Numbered from the stretch's first letter, positions 17,727 through 27,132 are shown. The stretch is 64,000 nt of DNA from Komagataeibacter nataicola (GCF_003207795.1 NZ_NIRT01000012.1:38278-102277); one strand, 5' to 3'. Made by a program: numbers and translations. Notes: generated from the sequence alone by a model not told the origin.

Positions 17727-18398
17727 TTAATAGCGGCGGATCAGGCCTGCCAGCGTGCCCTGTATGTACACACGCCCCGCCGGAAAAACCCGGGTATCAT
17801 AGGCACTATTGGCCGGGATCAGCGCAATTTCGTTCCCCTGATGGCGGATGCGCTTGAGGGTCACCTCATCGCCATCAATCAGCGCCACTACGATCTCTCC
17901 ATCGTTTGCATGGTTCTGCTCACGGATGATGACCATGTCACCATCAAGAATACCGGCTTCCTCCATCGAGTTGCCCGTTACTTCCAGCGCGTAATGGCTG
18001 GCCTTGCCCAGCATGTCGGCGGGCACGGTGATGCGGGTGGTCTCGGGGGTTATGGCCTCGATGGGATTGCCTGCGGCGATACGCCCCACGAAAGGCACGT
18101 CCATTACCGCGCCGGGCATCTCGGGGGCGGGCAGATCCGGCGCGGGCTGGGGCGAATCGGCAGGGCGGGGCGGGGGCGCATCAATATCGGGCAGGCGCAG
18201 GATCTCGAGCGCACGGGCCCGATGATGCCTGCGGTGCAGGAACCCACGCTCCTCCAGCGCCGAAATGAGGCGATGAATGCCAGACTTCGAGCGCAGGCCG
18301 AGCGCATCCTTCATTTCATCGAAGGAGGGGGAAAAGCCCGTGCGGCGCAGATGACCATCGATAAACAGCAAAAGCTCATGTTGTTTCTTGGTGAGCAT
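17727..18398 (-). CDS. lexA: LexA SOS repressor
   Basis: The 223-residue protein has the winged-helix domain ([17 protein letters not shown] to about 68) and a C-terminal S24 autopeptidase. The cleavage site is Ala109-Gly110 in GRIAAGNP, the nucleophile is Ser144 in TGNSMEEAG and the general base is Lys182 in VTLKRI. A proline-rich linker spans 73-95. RecA-stimulated self-cleavage would release SOS genes. A GTTC-N7-GTTC box overlapping the -10 of its own promoter shows autoregulation. Confidence 0.95.
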   Translation of the reverse strand: MLTKKQHELLLFIDGHLRRTGFSPSFDEMKDALGLRSKSGIHRLISALEERGFLHRRHHRARALEILRLPDIDAPPPRPADSPQPAPDLPAPEMPGAVMDVPFVGRIAAGNPIEAITPETTRITVPADMLGKASHYALEVTGNSMEEAGILDGDMVIIREQNHANDGEIVVALIDGDEVTLKRIRHQGNEIALIPANSAYDTRVFPAGRVYIQGTLAGLIRRY

Positions 18399-18472
18399 GC
18401 CGCATGTCCTTTTGCCGTGAGCAGCGCCGCCGATGCGGAAACGCTATGGAACAAATCAAAAACCTGTTCCGT

Positions 18473-18502
18473 GTTCTATATTGGTTCCCCCTTTCGCGTC
18501 AA
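18473..18502 (-). promoter_or_regulatory. lexA promoter with overlapping LexA (SOS) box
   Basis: On the minus strand a -35 TTGACG (18502-18497) and -10 TATAGA (18480-18475) are spaced 16 bp. The alphaproteobacterial SOS box GAAC-CAATATA-GAAC occupies 18487-18473 and covers the -10. It lies 75 bp upstream of the lexA start. LexA bound here would block RNA polymerase at its own promoter. Confidence 0.85.
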
Positions 18503-18515
18503 CCGGCATTCCGGC

Positions 18516-19724
18516 CTATGCAAAGACGTGATCGATACGGATCACGGCGCATGCATCGCCCGCGCGGGCTGCTGGCGCATGCGGCGCGCGCAGCACGAGC
18601 GCCTGACTTTGCGCCAGCACGTGCAGCATGGCCGAATCCTGCACGGGGAAGGGCGTTGCCACCAGGCGGCCCTGCGCATCATGTGCAAGGGTTGCGCGCA
18701 GGTGGTCCATACGCTGGTCGTTTTCCGGCACGTCGCAGCCAAGGATGGCCTGGACCGGCGGTTCGATGGCCTGTGCCAGCCCGGCCATGCGCCGCAGGGC
18801 GGGCAGCACGAACACGATGGAACACACGAATGCCGCAACCGGGTTGCCTGGCAGGCCGATAAAGGGCAGGCGGCCCAGATGGCCCGACATCAGCGGGCGG
18901 CCCGGCCGCATGGCAATCTTCCAGAAATCGGTTTCAAGCCCCACCTGTTCCAGCCCGCGCCGCACCAGGTCGTGGCTGCCCACGCTGGCCCCGCCCGCGG
19001 TCAGCAGCATGTCCACGCCATCAATCATGCGCTCCAGCGTTGCCACATCGGCCATGTCATCGCGCAGTACCGGCAGCATGACCGGCTCGGCGCCCACGGC
19101 GCGCAGCAGGGCGGCAAGCATGGGGGTATTGGCGTTGGCGATCTGGCCCGCACCAATGGCGCTGCCGGGCAGGAGCAGTTCATCGCCCGTGGCGGCAATG
19201 GCCACGCGCGGGCGGCGGGCAACCTGCACCCACGCATTGTTGGCCGCTGCCGCCAGCCCCACATCGCGTGCCGACAGTCTCTGGCCTGCGGGCGCAAGCA
19301 TCTGCCCCGCTGCAAAATCCTGCCCCTTGCGGCGCACATAGGTGCCAGGCGCCAGCGTGTGCGTGGTGTGCACGCTGCTGCCCTCGCGTTGCGCATTCTC
19401 CTGTATCAGCACGGCATCCGTGCCTGCGGGCATGACGCTGCCGGTAAAAATCCGCACGCACTGCCCGGGGCCAGCCGTGCCGGTAAAGGGGTGGCCCGCA
19501 GGGGCCTCGGCAATGCAGGCAAGCGTTACTCCGCCCGCCGAAAGATCCGCCGCACGCACGGCGTAGCCATCCATGGACGAAACATCGGCTGGCGGGTTGA
19601 ACAGCCCCGCCATGATGGGGGCCGCGCTTACGCGCCCACAGGCATCGGTCAGGGCCACGACCTCGGCTGGCAGGGGGAAAACCCCTTCCAGAATCCGCTC
19701 ACGGGCTTGCGCTACACTCAACAT
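18516..19724 (-). CDS. moeA: Molybdopterin molybdenumtransferase
   Basis: The 402-residue protein inserts molybdate into adenylated molybdopterin to finish the molybdenum cofactor. Family segments include SSMDGYAVRAAD, GQCVRIFTGSVMPAGTDAV, VAIAATGDELL, LLTAGGASVGSHDLV, RPGRPLMSG and FIGLPGNPVAA. The ATG at 19724 has GGAG about 11 bases upstream; a GTG at 19736 would add four residues. The molybdenum-dependent aldehyde dehydrogenase at 22616-26753 is a probable consumer of its product. It is divergent from rpmG and shares an unusual promoter palindrome with it. Confidence 0.93.
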   Translation of the reverse strand: MLSVAQARERILEGVFPLPAEVVALTDACGRVSAAPIMAGLFNPPADVSSMDGYAVRAADLSAGGVTLACIAEAPAGHPFTGTAGPGQCVRIFTGSVMPAGTDAVLIQENAQREGSSVHTTHTLAPGTYVRRKGQDFAAGQMLAPAGQRLSARDVGLAAAANNAWVQVARRPRVAIAATGDELLLPGSAIGAGQIANANTPMLAALLRAVGAEPVMLPVLRDDMADVATLERMIDGVDMLLTAGGASVGSHDLVRRGLEQVGLETDFWKIAMRPGRPLMSGHLGRLPFIGLPGNPVAAFVCSIVFVLPALRRMAGLAQAIEPPVQAILGCDVPENDQRMDHLRATLAHDAQGRLVATPFPVQDSAMLHVLAQSQALVLRAPHAPAARAGDACAVIRIDHVFA

Positions 19725-19779
19725 CGGGCACGGCACTCCATTTTTTTTGCCATTCTGGGGCGATTCCAGCAGAAATATT

Positions 19780-19796
19780 GGTCAAGGCGCTTGACC
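19780..19796. promoter_or_regulatory. Palindrome with back-to-back TTGACC -35 elements (moeA / rpmG)
   Basis: GGTCAAG-GCG-CTTGACC is a perfect 7-bp inverted repeat in the 160-bp gap between divergent moeA and rpmG. Each strand reads TTGACC, a good -35 hexamer, pointing away from the centre toward its own gene. The -10 partners are weak by eye (CATTTT on the plus strand at 17-bp spacing). It may be an operator, a shared promoter element, or both. Confidence 0.45.
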
Positions 19797-19884
19797 TGAG
19801 CCTTGTGTATGCGCATTTTCCGCCAACTTGAACCACTGCTGCACCTGAGTGTTCCAGCAGCGGCGGAGCAGTGCTGAGGATATC

Positions 19885-20052
19885 ATGGCCAAGAGCAACA
19901 CCATTCAGATCAAACTCGTCTCCACGGCGGACACGGGCTACTTCTATGTGACCAAGAAGAATGCCCGCGCCCAGACTGGCAAGATGGAACTGCGGAAATA
20001 TGACCCCGTCGCGCGCAAGCACGTGGCCTTCCGCGAAGCGAAGATCAAATAA
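19885..20052 (+). CDS. rpmG: 50S ribosomal protein L33
   Basis: The 55-residue protein is L33 ([26 protein letters not shown] opening, here cut by position; [19 protein letters not shown] type ending). It contains no cysteine, so it is the zinc-independent form. GAGGA lies 4 bases before ATG 19885. A strong intrinsic terminator follows 26 bp after the stop, so rpmG is a single-gene unit. Confidence 0.95.
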   Translation: MAKSNTIQIKLVSTADTGYFYVTKKNARAQTGKMELRKYDPVARKHVAFREAKIK

Positions 20053-20072
20053 TCTCCCGACTTGTGGAGATG

Positions 20073-20108
20073 AAAAAACCCCGGCAGGTTTTCCGCCGGG
20101 GTTTTTTT
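20073..20108 (+). terminator. Intrinsic terminator of rpmG
   Basis: CCCCGGC (20079-20085) pairs with GCCGGGG (20095-20101) and is followed by seven T (20102-20108); AAAAAA precedes it, so the stem can extend. It is a textbook rho-independent terminator. Confidence 0.9.
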
Positions 20109-20176
20109 GTATCTGTGGCCCATCGGGGCAAAAGTTTTTCCAGGTACCACCACTTTTTTTCGGACCGGCAGCATCT

Positions 20177-20204
20177 GGTGAAGCATCTTGAAAAAAGCTT
20201 CACC
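20177..20204. repeat. GGTGAAGC...GCTTCACC inverted repeat (dispersed-type hairpin)
   Basis: GGTGAAGC (20177-20184) and GCTTCACC (20197-20204) flank a 12-nt A-rich loop, preceded by AAAAGTTTTTCC at about 20131. It lies between the convergent rpmG and ftsB-like genes. The element at 34990-35030 has the same design (AAAGTTTTTGGTAAAGCTTTT...AAAGCTTT), so these look like copies of one degenerate intergenic repeat. Confidence 0.5.
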
Positions 20205-20233
20205 ATTTTAAGAGAATTGAGCCGCCAGCCGTT

Positions 20234-20563
20234 TCAGTACAGATGGTCATGTTCCGCGTAAGGCACGACAATCTCGTCCTGGCGCGCAAGGTTCTGCATG
20301 GAGCGGGCGCGTTCATCGAGCAGATCGGTGTCGAGCGCGCCTTCCTTGAGGCCGCGCACGCGGCGCAGCCACACTTCCTGCTCGGCCGTGGCGTCCTTCT
20401 GGGCGGCGTGGGCCTCATCAAGCAGGTGCAACTGCGTGGCGTAGCTGTGCAGCCCATGCTCGCCGCGCATGACGTTCCAGCCAAAATAGGCCGTCAGCCC
20501 GATGAACAGGGCAGGGGGAATGGTCGCCCGCATCACACGTTTCGCGATCTTGACTACCTGCAC
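20234..20563 (-). CDS. ftsB: FtsB/DivIC-type septum formation initiator
   Basis: The 109-residue protein has a short basic N-terminus, one transmembrane helix (about residues 12-32) and a heptad-like coiled coil (about 38-72), then an acidic tail with AEHDHLY. This is the septum formation initiator layout; FtsB joins FtsL and FtsQ in the divisome. The start is GTG at 20563 with AGGGGAAATGGA upstream; ATG 20533 is the alternative. Its position directly downstream of eno matches the conserved eno-ftsB order of proteobacteria, which supports the call. Confidence 0.8.
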   Translation of the reverse strand: MQVVKIAKRVMRATIPPALFIGLTAYFGWNVMRGEHGLHSYATQLHLLDEAHAAQKDATAEQEVWLRRVRGLKEGALDTDLLDERARSMQNLARQDEIVVPYAEHDHLY

Positions 20564-20590
20564 TCCATTTCCCCTTTCCGTATTCTCAAT

Positions 20591-20613
20591 CCGGACGGGC
20601 TTAACCCGCCCGG
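20591..20613 (-). other. Hairpin between eno and ftsB
   Basis: CCGGGCGGG and CCCGTCCGG (minus strand, one G-U pair, 5-nt loop) form a 9-bp stem in the 59-bp gap. No T-run follows, so it more likely adjusts the eno/ftsB expression ratio than ends transcription. Confidence 0.4.
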
Positions 20614-20622
20614 AGCAGCATG

Positions 20623-21990
<1,368 letters not shown>

Positions 21991-22041
21991 TCATGCCAGA
22001 GTAGGCTATGCACACAGCACAAGATATTAGGAGAACCTGCC

Positions 22042-22527
22042 GTGAAACGCCTGCCGCTGCTTGCCATAGTTACCGCACTGGCCAGCCTGCTGCCACTGTT
22101 TGGCTGCACCTGCGCGATCCTGTTCCTTTCACCCGACCACACCCCGCGCCTGCTGACCGCTGCCGTGGGCTATGGCGCGGTGATGCTGTCTTTCCTCGGC
22201 GCGGTGCACTGGGGTATGGCGCTGGAGCAGCCTGACATCATACCCGCTGGCGGCACGCAGCGCCTGACCAACCTGCGGCTCGTACTTGGCGGCCTGCCGG
22301 CTTTTATTGGCTGGATCGGGCTATGCGCCGCCACCGTGCAGGAACTCGCCGGTCTCATGACGTTGATCGCGGGGTTTGCAGCCACAATCGTGGTGGAGCG
22401 TGTGGCCTGGCGGCAGGGCGCCATGCCACGGGGCTACATGACGGTGCAGTGGTTTGTCATCTGCCTGGCGGAGCTGTGCTTCGTGGCGATTCTGGCTGCC
22501 TGCATGGGCATGCGTCCCGGCGGCTGA
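22042..22527 (+). CDS. DUF3429 family membrane protein
   Basis: The 161-residue protein is mostly hydrophobic, with about five predicted membrane helices (residues about 7-29, 36-60, 77-98, 102-118 and 137-155). The segment LSFLGAVHWGMALE with a central histidine-tryptophan is the DUF3429 hallmark. The function is unknown. The GTG start at 22042 has AGGAG about 7 bases upstream. It is divergent from eno and ends before a strong bidirectional terminator. Confidence 0.8.
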   Translation: MKRLPLLAIVTALASLLPLFGCTCAILFLSPDHTPRLLTAAVGYGAVMLSFLGAVHWGMALEQPDIIPAGGTQRLTNLRLVLGGLPAFIGWIGLCAATVQELAGLMTLIAGFAATIVVERVAWRQGAMPRGYMTVQWFVICLAELCFVAILAACMGMRPGG

Positions 22528-22556
22528 GGGGCGCGCCGCATATCGCGCAGGCCATT

Positions 22557-22593
22557 AAAAAAGCCCGGCATGCAGGCGCATGCCGGGCTTTTT
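22557..22593. terminator. Bidirectional terminator between DUF3429 gene and aldH
   Basis: GCCCGGCATGC (22563-22573) and GCATGCCGGGC (22578-22588) make a perfect 11-bp stem with an AGGC loop, flanked by AAAAAA and TTTTT. It works on both strands and separates convergent genes. Confidence 0.92.
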
Positions 22594-22615
22594 CATTGCA
22601 TCCGGGTGCTAGAGA

Positions 22616-24937
22616 TCAGCTTCCCTGCAATCCGCGCAGCACATCGGCCGGGCGCACCGGCATATGGCGCAGGCGCACGCCCACGGCGTTGAAGATGGCG
22701 TTGCCAATGGCAGGCCCCACCACCGTCGTGCCCGGCTCACCAAGACCCATGGGTTTTTCGGTGCTGGGCAGGAACTCGATGTCCATCTCCGGCGTATCGG
22801 CAATACGCAGCGGGGTATAGGTGTTCAGGTTCCGGTCCACGGGCATGCCGTTCACGATTTCCGTGTTCTCAAACAGGACCATGCTCAGGCCCCACAGCGC
22901 CGCGCCCTCGGTCTGGGCTTTGGCGCCATCGGGGTCAACCACGGTGCCCGCATCGACCACGATGGTCAGCTTCTGGCAGGTGACCACGCCGGTGCTGCGG
23001 TCAACATGCACCTGCGCCACGCAACCGATCCAGGTCGGCATGCCGCGTTCCTGCCCCGCCGTGGTGGCCAGACCGAATGCGGTATCCTTGGGCAGGGTGG
23101 TCTTGCCCCAGTTCACCTTTTCCATCAGGCGGCGGACAACGGCGGCCTGGCGCAGCGCGCCGCCCACGGAATCCGGCGCTTCGCCCTTGTTGCGGCCCTG
23201 TGCGGTCAGCAGGTCAAGGCGGAACTGGGCGGGGTCTTTTTTCTGGCGGTGCGCGACCTCGTCGAGGAAGCACTCGATCCCCCAGCTGGTCCAGCCGGGG
23301 CTGACCGAACGCAGCCAGCCGGGGCGGAAGGTCTTTTCCGCCAGGTCATTGCGCAGCGCGCGCACCCGGAAGGCCCCAACCTCATACCAGTGGTCACCAC
23401 CGGCAATGGCGAACTGGTCATAAGGCTTGCCGTCCACGCCCTTTTCCATGAAGGCCTGCGCCATCACGCCCGTGGGCCAGCCCGCGGCGGCCTGGTAGTC
23501 CATGCCCGTGATCCTGTCGCTGCCATCAAACGCCATGCGCACGCGCTGGACGGAAGGCGAGCGGAAGGAGTCGAACTGCATGTCGTCCGAGCGGGTCAGG
23601 ATCAGCTTGACCGGCTTGCCACCAAGCGCCTTGGAGGCGAGGGCGGCGGGGATCATGTAGTCACCGTTGAGGCGGCGGCCAAAGCCCCCGCCAAGCAGGT
23701 AGCTGCGCAGGATCACCTTGCTCTCGGGCACCTGCAGCGCCTTGGCCAGCGTGGGCAGGATCAGGCTCTGCCACTGGTTGCCGGCATGGATTTCGTACAC
23801 GCCGTCCTTCTCGAAGGCGACGGCATTGGTCGGCTCAAGCTGGTAGTGCAGCACGGATGCGCAGGTATATTCCTGCTCCATGACCGTATGCGCGCTGCTG
23901 AAGGCCTGGTCCACGCCGTCATCATTGAAGATGTAGACGCCGCCATCCCTGTTCTTGATCAGCTCGCGGCCACGGTCCTGAATGTCCGCCTCGGATGTGT
24001 GGATGGTCTCGCCCGGCGTCCACTCAACCTTCAGCGCATCCGCCGCGCGGATGGCGGCGCTGTAGGTCCTGGCCAGCACTACGACCCAGCCCTGTACCAC
24101 CTCGGACGGATCCTCGATGATCAGGTAGCGCTCATAGCCCTTGATCTTCTTGGCGTCCGTATCATCAACGGAGCGCACCTTCGAGCCATAACGGGTGGGC
24201 GGCATCTTGGGGCGGGCATAGACCATGCCCTCCACCTTGACGTCGATGCCATAGATGGCGGTGCCGTTGGTCTTGGCCGGAATGTCCAGCGCCTTGATCT
24301 CGGCATTGCCGATCAGGCGGCGTTCGCTCGCGGGCTTGAGCGGCAGCTTGGCCATTTCCTCAGGCGTGAAGGAGTGCGACGGATGGCCCTTGGCCACGAT
24401 ATCGCCAAAGCTGATCTGCTTGGTGCCAGCCGACACGATGCCATTGGCCACCGTGCACCTGTCAGGTGTCGTGCCAAGCAGGCGGGCGGCTTCCTCGACC
24501 AGCGCGGTGCGGGTTGCGGCGCCAGCCTGGCGAAACACGTCCCATGTCATCCACACCGACCAGCTGCCGCCGGTCACCATCAGGCCCCATTTGGGGTCGG
24601 TGTCCACGTAGTTGATGCGGACCTTGCTCCAGTCGGCTTCCATCTCGTCCGCAATGATGCGGGCGAGGGCGGTGCCGATATGCTGGCCCATCTCCGCGCG
24701 GATGATGTTGACCGTGATCTCGCCATCGGGCGCAATCGAGCACCAGATGGTCGGTTCGAACGCGCCATCACCCGGCAGCGCCCTGTCGAGCGGGAAAATC
24801 TGGTTGGCCGCAGCCGGACGCGCGAAGCCGAACATGACCCCGGCGCCAAGCGAGGTGACAAGAAAGCCACGACGCGACAGGCTGGTCTGCTCACGGCGCC
24901 CATCCTTGCCCAGGCGGAAGCGGTTTAATCTACCCAT
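22616..24937 (-). CDS. aldH: Membrane-bound aldehyde dehydrogenase, molybdopterin subunit (AldH type)
   Basis: The 773-residue protein belongs to the xanthine dehydrogenase/isoquinoline 1-oxidoreductase large-subunit family. It has a twin-arginine signal (LSRRGFLVTSLG, about residues 20-31), followed by the molybdopterin-binding core with GGGFGRR and the conserved active-site glutamate at about residue 734 in GLGEPGTT. With the 2Fe-2S and cytochrome subunits upstream it matches the AldFGH aldehyde dehydrogenase of Komagataeibacter, which oxidises acetaldehyde to acetate at the periplasmic membrane face and passes electrons to ubiquinone. The start at 24937 has GGAG nearby and overlaps the aldF stop by 8 bp. 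Another aldehyde or N-heterocycle as substrate cannot be excluded. Confidence 0.87.
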   Translation of the reverse strand: MGRLNRFRLGKDGRREQTSLSRRGFLVTSLGAGVMFGFARPAAANQIFPLDRALPGDGAFEPTIWCSIAPDGEITVNIIRAEMGQHIGTALARIIADEMEADWSKVRINYVDTDPKWGLMVTGGSWSVWMTWDVFRQAGAATRTALVEEAARLLGTTPDRCTVANGIVSAGTKQISFGDIVAKGHPSHSFTPEEMAKLPLKPASERRLIGNAEIKALDIPAKTNGTAIYGIDVKVEGMVYARPKMPPTRYGSKVRSVDDTDAKKIKGYERYLIIEDPSEVVQGWVVVLARTYSAAIRAADALKVEWTPGETIHTSEADIQDRGRELIKNRDGGVYIFNDDGVDQAFSSAHTVMEQEYTCASVLHYQLEPTNAVAFEKDGVYEIHAGNQWQSLILPTLAKALQVPESKVILRSYLLGGGFGRRLNGDYMIPAALASKALGGKPVKLILTRSDDMQFDSFRSPSVQRVRMAFDGSDRITGMDYQAAAGWPTGVMAQAFMEKGVDGKPYDQFAIAGGDHWYEVGAFRVRALRNDLAEKTFRPGWLRSVSPGWTSWGIECFLDEVAHRQKKDPAQFRLDLLTAQGRNKGEAPDSVGGALRQAAVVRRLMEKVNWGKTTLPKDTAFGLATTAGQERGMPTWIGCVAQVHVDRSTGVVTCQKLTIVVDAGTVVDPDGAKAQTEGAALWGLSMVLFENTEIVNGMPVDRNLNTYTPLRIADTPEMDIEFLPSTEKPMGLGEPGTTVVGPAIGNAIFNAVGVRLRHMPVRPADVLRGLQGS

Positions 24938-25403
24938 TTGATGCATCTCCGCGTGCGTTGGCCGCGGCCTTCTTGATGGCCTCACGAATGCGAATATAGG
25001 TCATGCACCGGCACAGGCTGCCTGCCATGACGGCATCGATTTCCTCATCCGTGGGAGAGGGGTAATCCTTCAGCAGGCTCACGGCCTGCATGATCTGCCC
25101 GGACTGGCAGTAGCCGCATTGCGGCACCTGGATCTCGCGCCAGGCCTGCTGCACGGGGTGGTTACCCTCGGGGTCGATGCCTTCGATCGTGGTGATGTCG
25201 GCACCTTCTGCCGCGCTGACTGGCGTCACGCACGAGCGGGTGGCCCGGCCACCGATATGGATGGTGCACGCACCACACATGCCGATGCCACAACCGAATT
25301 TTGTTCCGGTCAGGCCAACTTCATCACGGATGACCCACAGCAGGGGTGTATCATCCGGCACGTCAACGGTTACGTCTCGTCCATTGAGGCGAAAGGTCGT
25401 CAT
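24930..25403 (-). CDS. aldF: Aldehyde dehydrogenase iron-sulfur subunit, two [2Fe-2S] clusters (AldF type)
   Basis: The 157-residue protein has the plant-type ferredoxin cluster with Cys38, 43, 46 and 58 (CGIGMCGACTIH) and the second cluster with Cys96, 99, 131 and 133 (QCGYCQSGQ, LCRCMTY). It carries electrons from the molybdopterin in AldH to the haems of the cytochrome subunit. There is no signal peptide, so it probably travels through the Tat system bound to AldH. It lies between the cytochrome gene (21-bp gap) and aldH (8-bp overlap), in one operon. Confidence 0.92.
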   Translation of the reverse strand: MTTFRLNGRDVTVDVPDDTPLLWVIRDEVGLTGTKFGCGIGMCGACTIHIGGRATRSCVTPVSAAEGADITTIEGIDPEGNHPVQQAWREIQVPQCGYCQSGQIMQAVSLLKDYPSPTDEEIDAVMAGSLCRCMTYIRIREAIKKAAANARGDASNG

Positions 25404-25424
25404 GTTCTAGCTCCGTCTTTCAGC

Positions 25425-26753
25425 TCAATGGGACGACGCGACAGGCGGCGTGGGCAGGGTCTTGCGCACTTCGGCGGCCTTCTTTTCCAGATCGCTCCAC
25501 GGCGGCAGGGTCGTGCGCGTGGCGCGCAGGTAGGTTGCCAGCCGGGCAAGGTCCGCATCCGAGAAGGAATGGTAGAAACTGGGCATCGACACCGTGGAAA
25601 TGCCTTCCGTCGTGCCAATGCCGCGCAGGATCACCTGGAACAGGTTGGTCGGCTCATCGAGCCACAGCGCGTTGTTCAGCGCGAGGTCGGGGCGGCCTTC
25701 AACCGGCTGCGGGCCGGCATTGGCGTGGCAGGCGGCACAGGCGCCGGCATAGAGCTTGGCGTTCGGGTTGACCTGCGGGCCGACCAGATCCTTCATCGAG
25801 GCCTTCATGGCCCATGCAAGGGCCTTGGGGTCCTGGCTGACACGGGTTGAGGCGTGATCGATCTCGGCCAGGTAATGGGCGATGGCATGCACGTCGGATT
25901 CCGGCATCTCGCTCAGGCCGCCATGCACCACGGGGGACATCGGGCCCGCCGCACTGCCATGCAGCGGCGCGGAACCAAAGCGCAGGTATTTGAAATACTC
26001 GTCCTCGGTCCAGACCACAGGGGTCGGGTTATGCTCGTTGAGCGGGGGGGCGATCCAGTTATCGACCGGGGCGCCATCATAAGGCGCGCTGGCCTTTTCA
26101 GCCCCCATCAGGTTACGCGGCGTGTGGCACGCCGAGCAGTGGCTCAGGCCCTCGGCGAGGTACGCGCCACGGTTCCACTCGGCATCCTGGGCCGGATTGT
26201 TCTTGAGCGGCCCTTCATGCAGGAACAGGAGTTTCCAGCCCGCCTGCTCGAGGCGGATGTTGAAGGGGAAGCCTACCGTGTTGTCACGCTTGACCGAATG
26301 CACCGGCGCACGCGTCATGAGGAAGGCATAGACCGCGTCGATGTCCTCATCCGTCATGTGCGTGAAGTGATCGAACGGGAAGGCGGGGAAGAGCTGCGTG
26401 CCATCACGCGAGATGCCCTTGCGCATGGCGCGCTTGAAGGCGGCTTCCGACCAGTGGCCGATGCCTGTCTCGGGGTCGGGCGTGATGTTGGAGGAGAAGA
26501 TGGCGCCAAAGGGCGTATCCATCTTGTAGTCACCTGCAAGCTCGACGCCGCGCACGCCATCGGTGCGGGTATGGCACTCCGCGCAGTAGCCGCCAGCGGC
26601 CAGCACGCGCCCGCGCTCGATCTGGGCGGCGGAGAAGGTGGAGGGAGGAGGCGGTGCAACCGGCGCAATGGCCGGATACCATGCATAGGCCAGGAACCCG
26701 ACGCCACCGGCGACACCGATCCCCACAATCGCTGCTGCAATACGTTTAATCAC
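25425..26753 (-). CDS. aldG: Aldehyde dehydrogenase cytochrome c subunit, tri-haem (AldG type)
   Basis: The 442-residue protein has an N-terminal membrane anchor or uncleaved signal (about residues 5-27) and a proline-rich stretch. Three haem-binding motifs follow: CAECH at 57-61, CSACH at 206-210 and CAACH at 339-343. This is the three-haem cytochrome c of acetic acid bacterial membrane dehydrogenases, which hands electrons to ubiquinone. It is the first gene of the ald operon. A structurally similar subunit occurs in alcohol dehydrogenase, but adjacency to aldF/aldH assigns it here. Confidence 0.9.
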   Translation of the reverse strand: MIKRIAAAIVGIGVAGGVGFLAYAWYPAIAPVAPPPPSTFSAAQIERGRVLAAGGYCAECHTRTDGVRGVELAGDYKMDTPFGAIFSSNITPDPETGIGHWSEAAFKRAMRKGISRDGTQLFPAFPFDHFTHMTDEDIDAVYAFLMTRAPVHSVKRDNTVGFPFNIRLEQAGWKLLFLHEGPLKNNPAQDAEWNRGAYLAEGLSHCSACHTPRNLMGAEKASAPYDGAPVDNWIAPPLNEHNPTPVVWTEDEYFKYLRFGSAPLHGSAAGPMSPVVHGGLSEMPESDVHAIAHYLAEIDHASTRVSQDPKALAWAMKASMKDLVGPQVNPNAKLYAGACAACHANAGPQPVEGRPDLALNNALWLDEPTNLFQVILRGIGTTEGISTVSMPSFYHSFSDADLARLATYLRATRTTLPPWSDLEKKAAEVRKTLPTPPVASSH

Positions 26754-26833
26754 GATGTTCTCGCGGTTGTGAAAGTCATCATATCACCCCGTATCATCCG
26801 CCCGGTTCCAGTGCCGTCATGGCGCGAAACACA

Positions 26834-26861
26834 GGAGGCGGCGCAACATTGCGCCCCCTCC
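26834..26861 (-). other. Hairpin in the ald leader
   Basis: GGAGGCGGCGCAA and TTGCGCCCCCTCC (one mismatch, CA loop) form a stem of about 13 bp, 80 bp before the aldG start. It would be present in the leader RNA. Confidence 0.45.
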
Positions 26862-27055
26862 GAAGCACCGGAACTGCCGGATGTGCGGGAACATCGGCGC
26901 CACGGCGGAAACTTTAGTATTACCGTTTCCTAATCAAGCCGTTCGGGCGCGCGTAAGATCAAAGCGATGATAAGACTTATTTGATTTCCTGCTTAATGCG
27001 GGAAATCCCTGCAAAACCGTGGATAATGGTTTGCAGGGTGGCCTGTCTGAGCAGC

Positions 27056-27096
27056 ATCTATATACAGATGAATATAGATGTGACGGGCAATGTCAA
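27056..27096 (-). promoter_or_regulatory. Putative ald promoter with 24-bp palindromic operator
   Basis: The minus strand reads TTGACA at 27096-27091. The palindrome ATCTATAT-N8-ATATAGAT (27079-27056) begins 11 bp further and covers the expected -10 position; TATTCA lies at 16-bp spacing. A regulator dimer bound to the palindrome would block polymerase. The regulator is not identifiable here. Confidence 0.5.
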
Positions 27097-27125
27097 GCCG
27101 GGGAAGGAGAAAATCCTTCCCCGGC
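27097..27125 (-). terminator. Hairpin terminator after gcd
   Basis: A perfect 12-bp stem (GCCGGGGAAGGA with TCCTTCCCCGGC, 5-nt loop) lies 7 bp past the gcd stop. Only TT follows on the minus strand, so termination may be partial or need a factor. Confidence 0.65.
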
Positions 27126-27132
27126 GCGGGCC

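Larger units (their letters stand above)
26754..27132 (-). promoter_or_regulatory. 379-bp gene-free leader/promoter region of the ald operon
   Basis: No gene is visible here. Read on the minus strand it holds the gcd terminator hairpin (27125-27097), a TTGACA box (27096-27091), a 24-bp palindrome (27079-27056), a long imperfect stem CCCTGCAAACC/GGTTTTGCAGGG (27038-27007) and a hairpin centred on GGCGCAATGTTGCGCC (26861-26834). The TTGACA box would start a transcript with a leader of about 300 nt before aldG. Confidence 0.6.

Noticed and set aside
17841..19799. A 652-codon open frame on the plus strand across lexA and moeA
   Set aside because: It runs antisense through two well-supported genes and their promoter; the composition is that of a shadow frame.
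22664..24928. A 754-codon open frame on the plus strand opposite aldH
   Set aside because: It is fully antisense to a gene with clear family motifs, its translation is rich in His/Arg/Gly with no domain, and long antisense frames are expected in GC-rich DNA.
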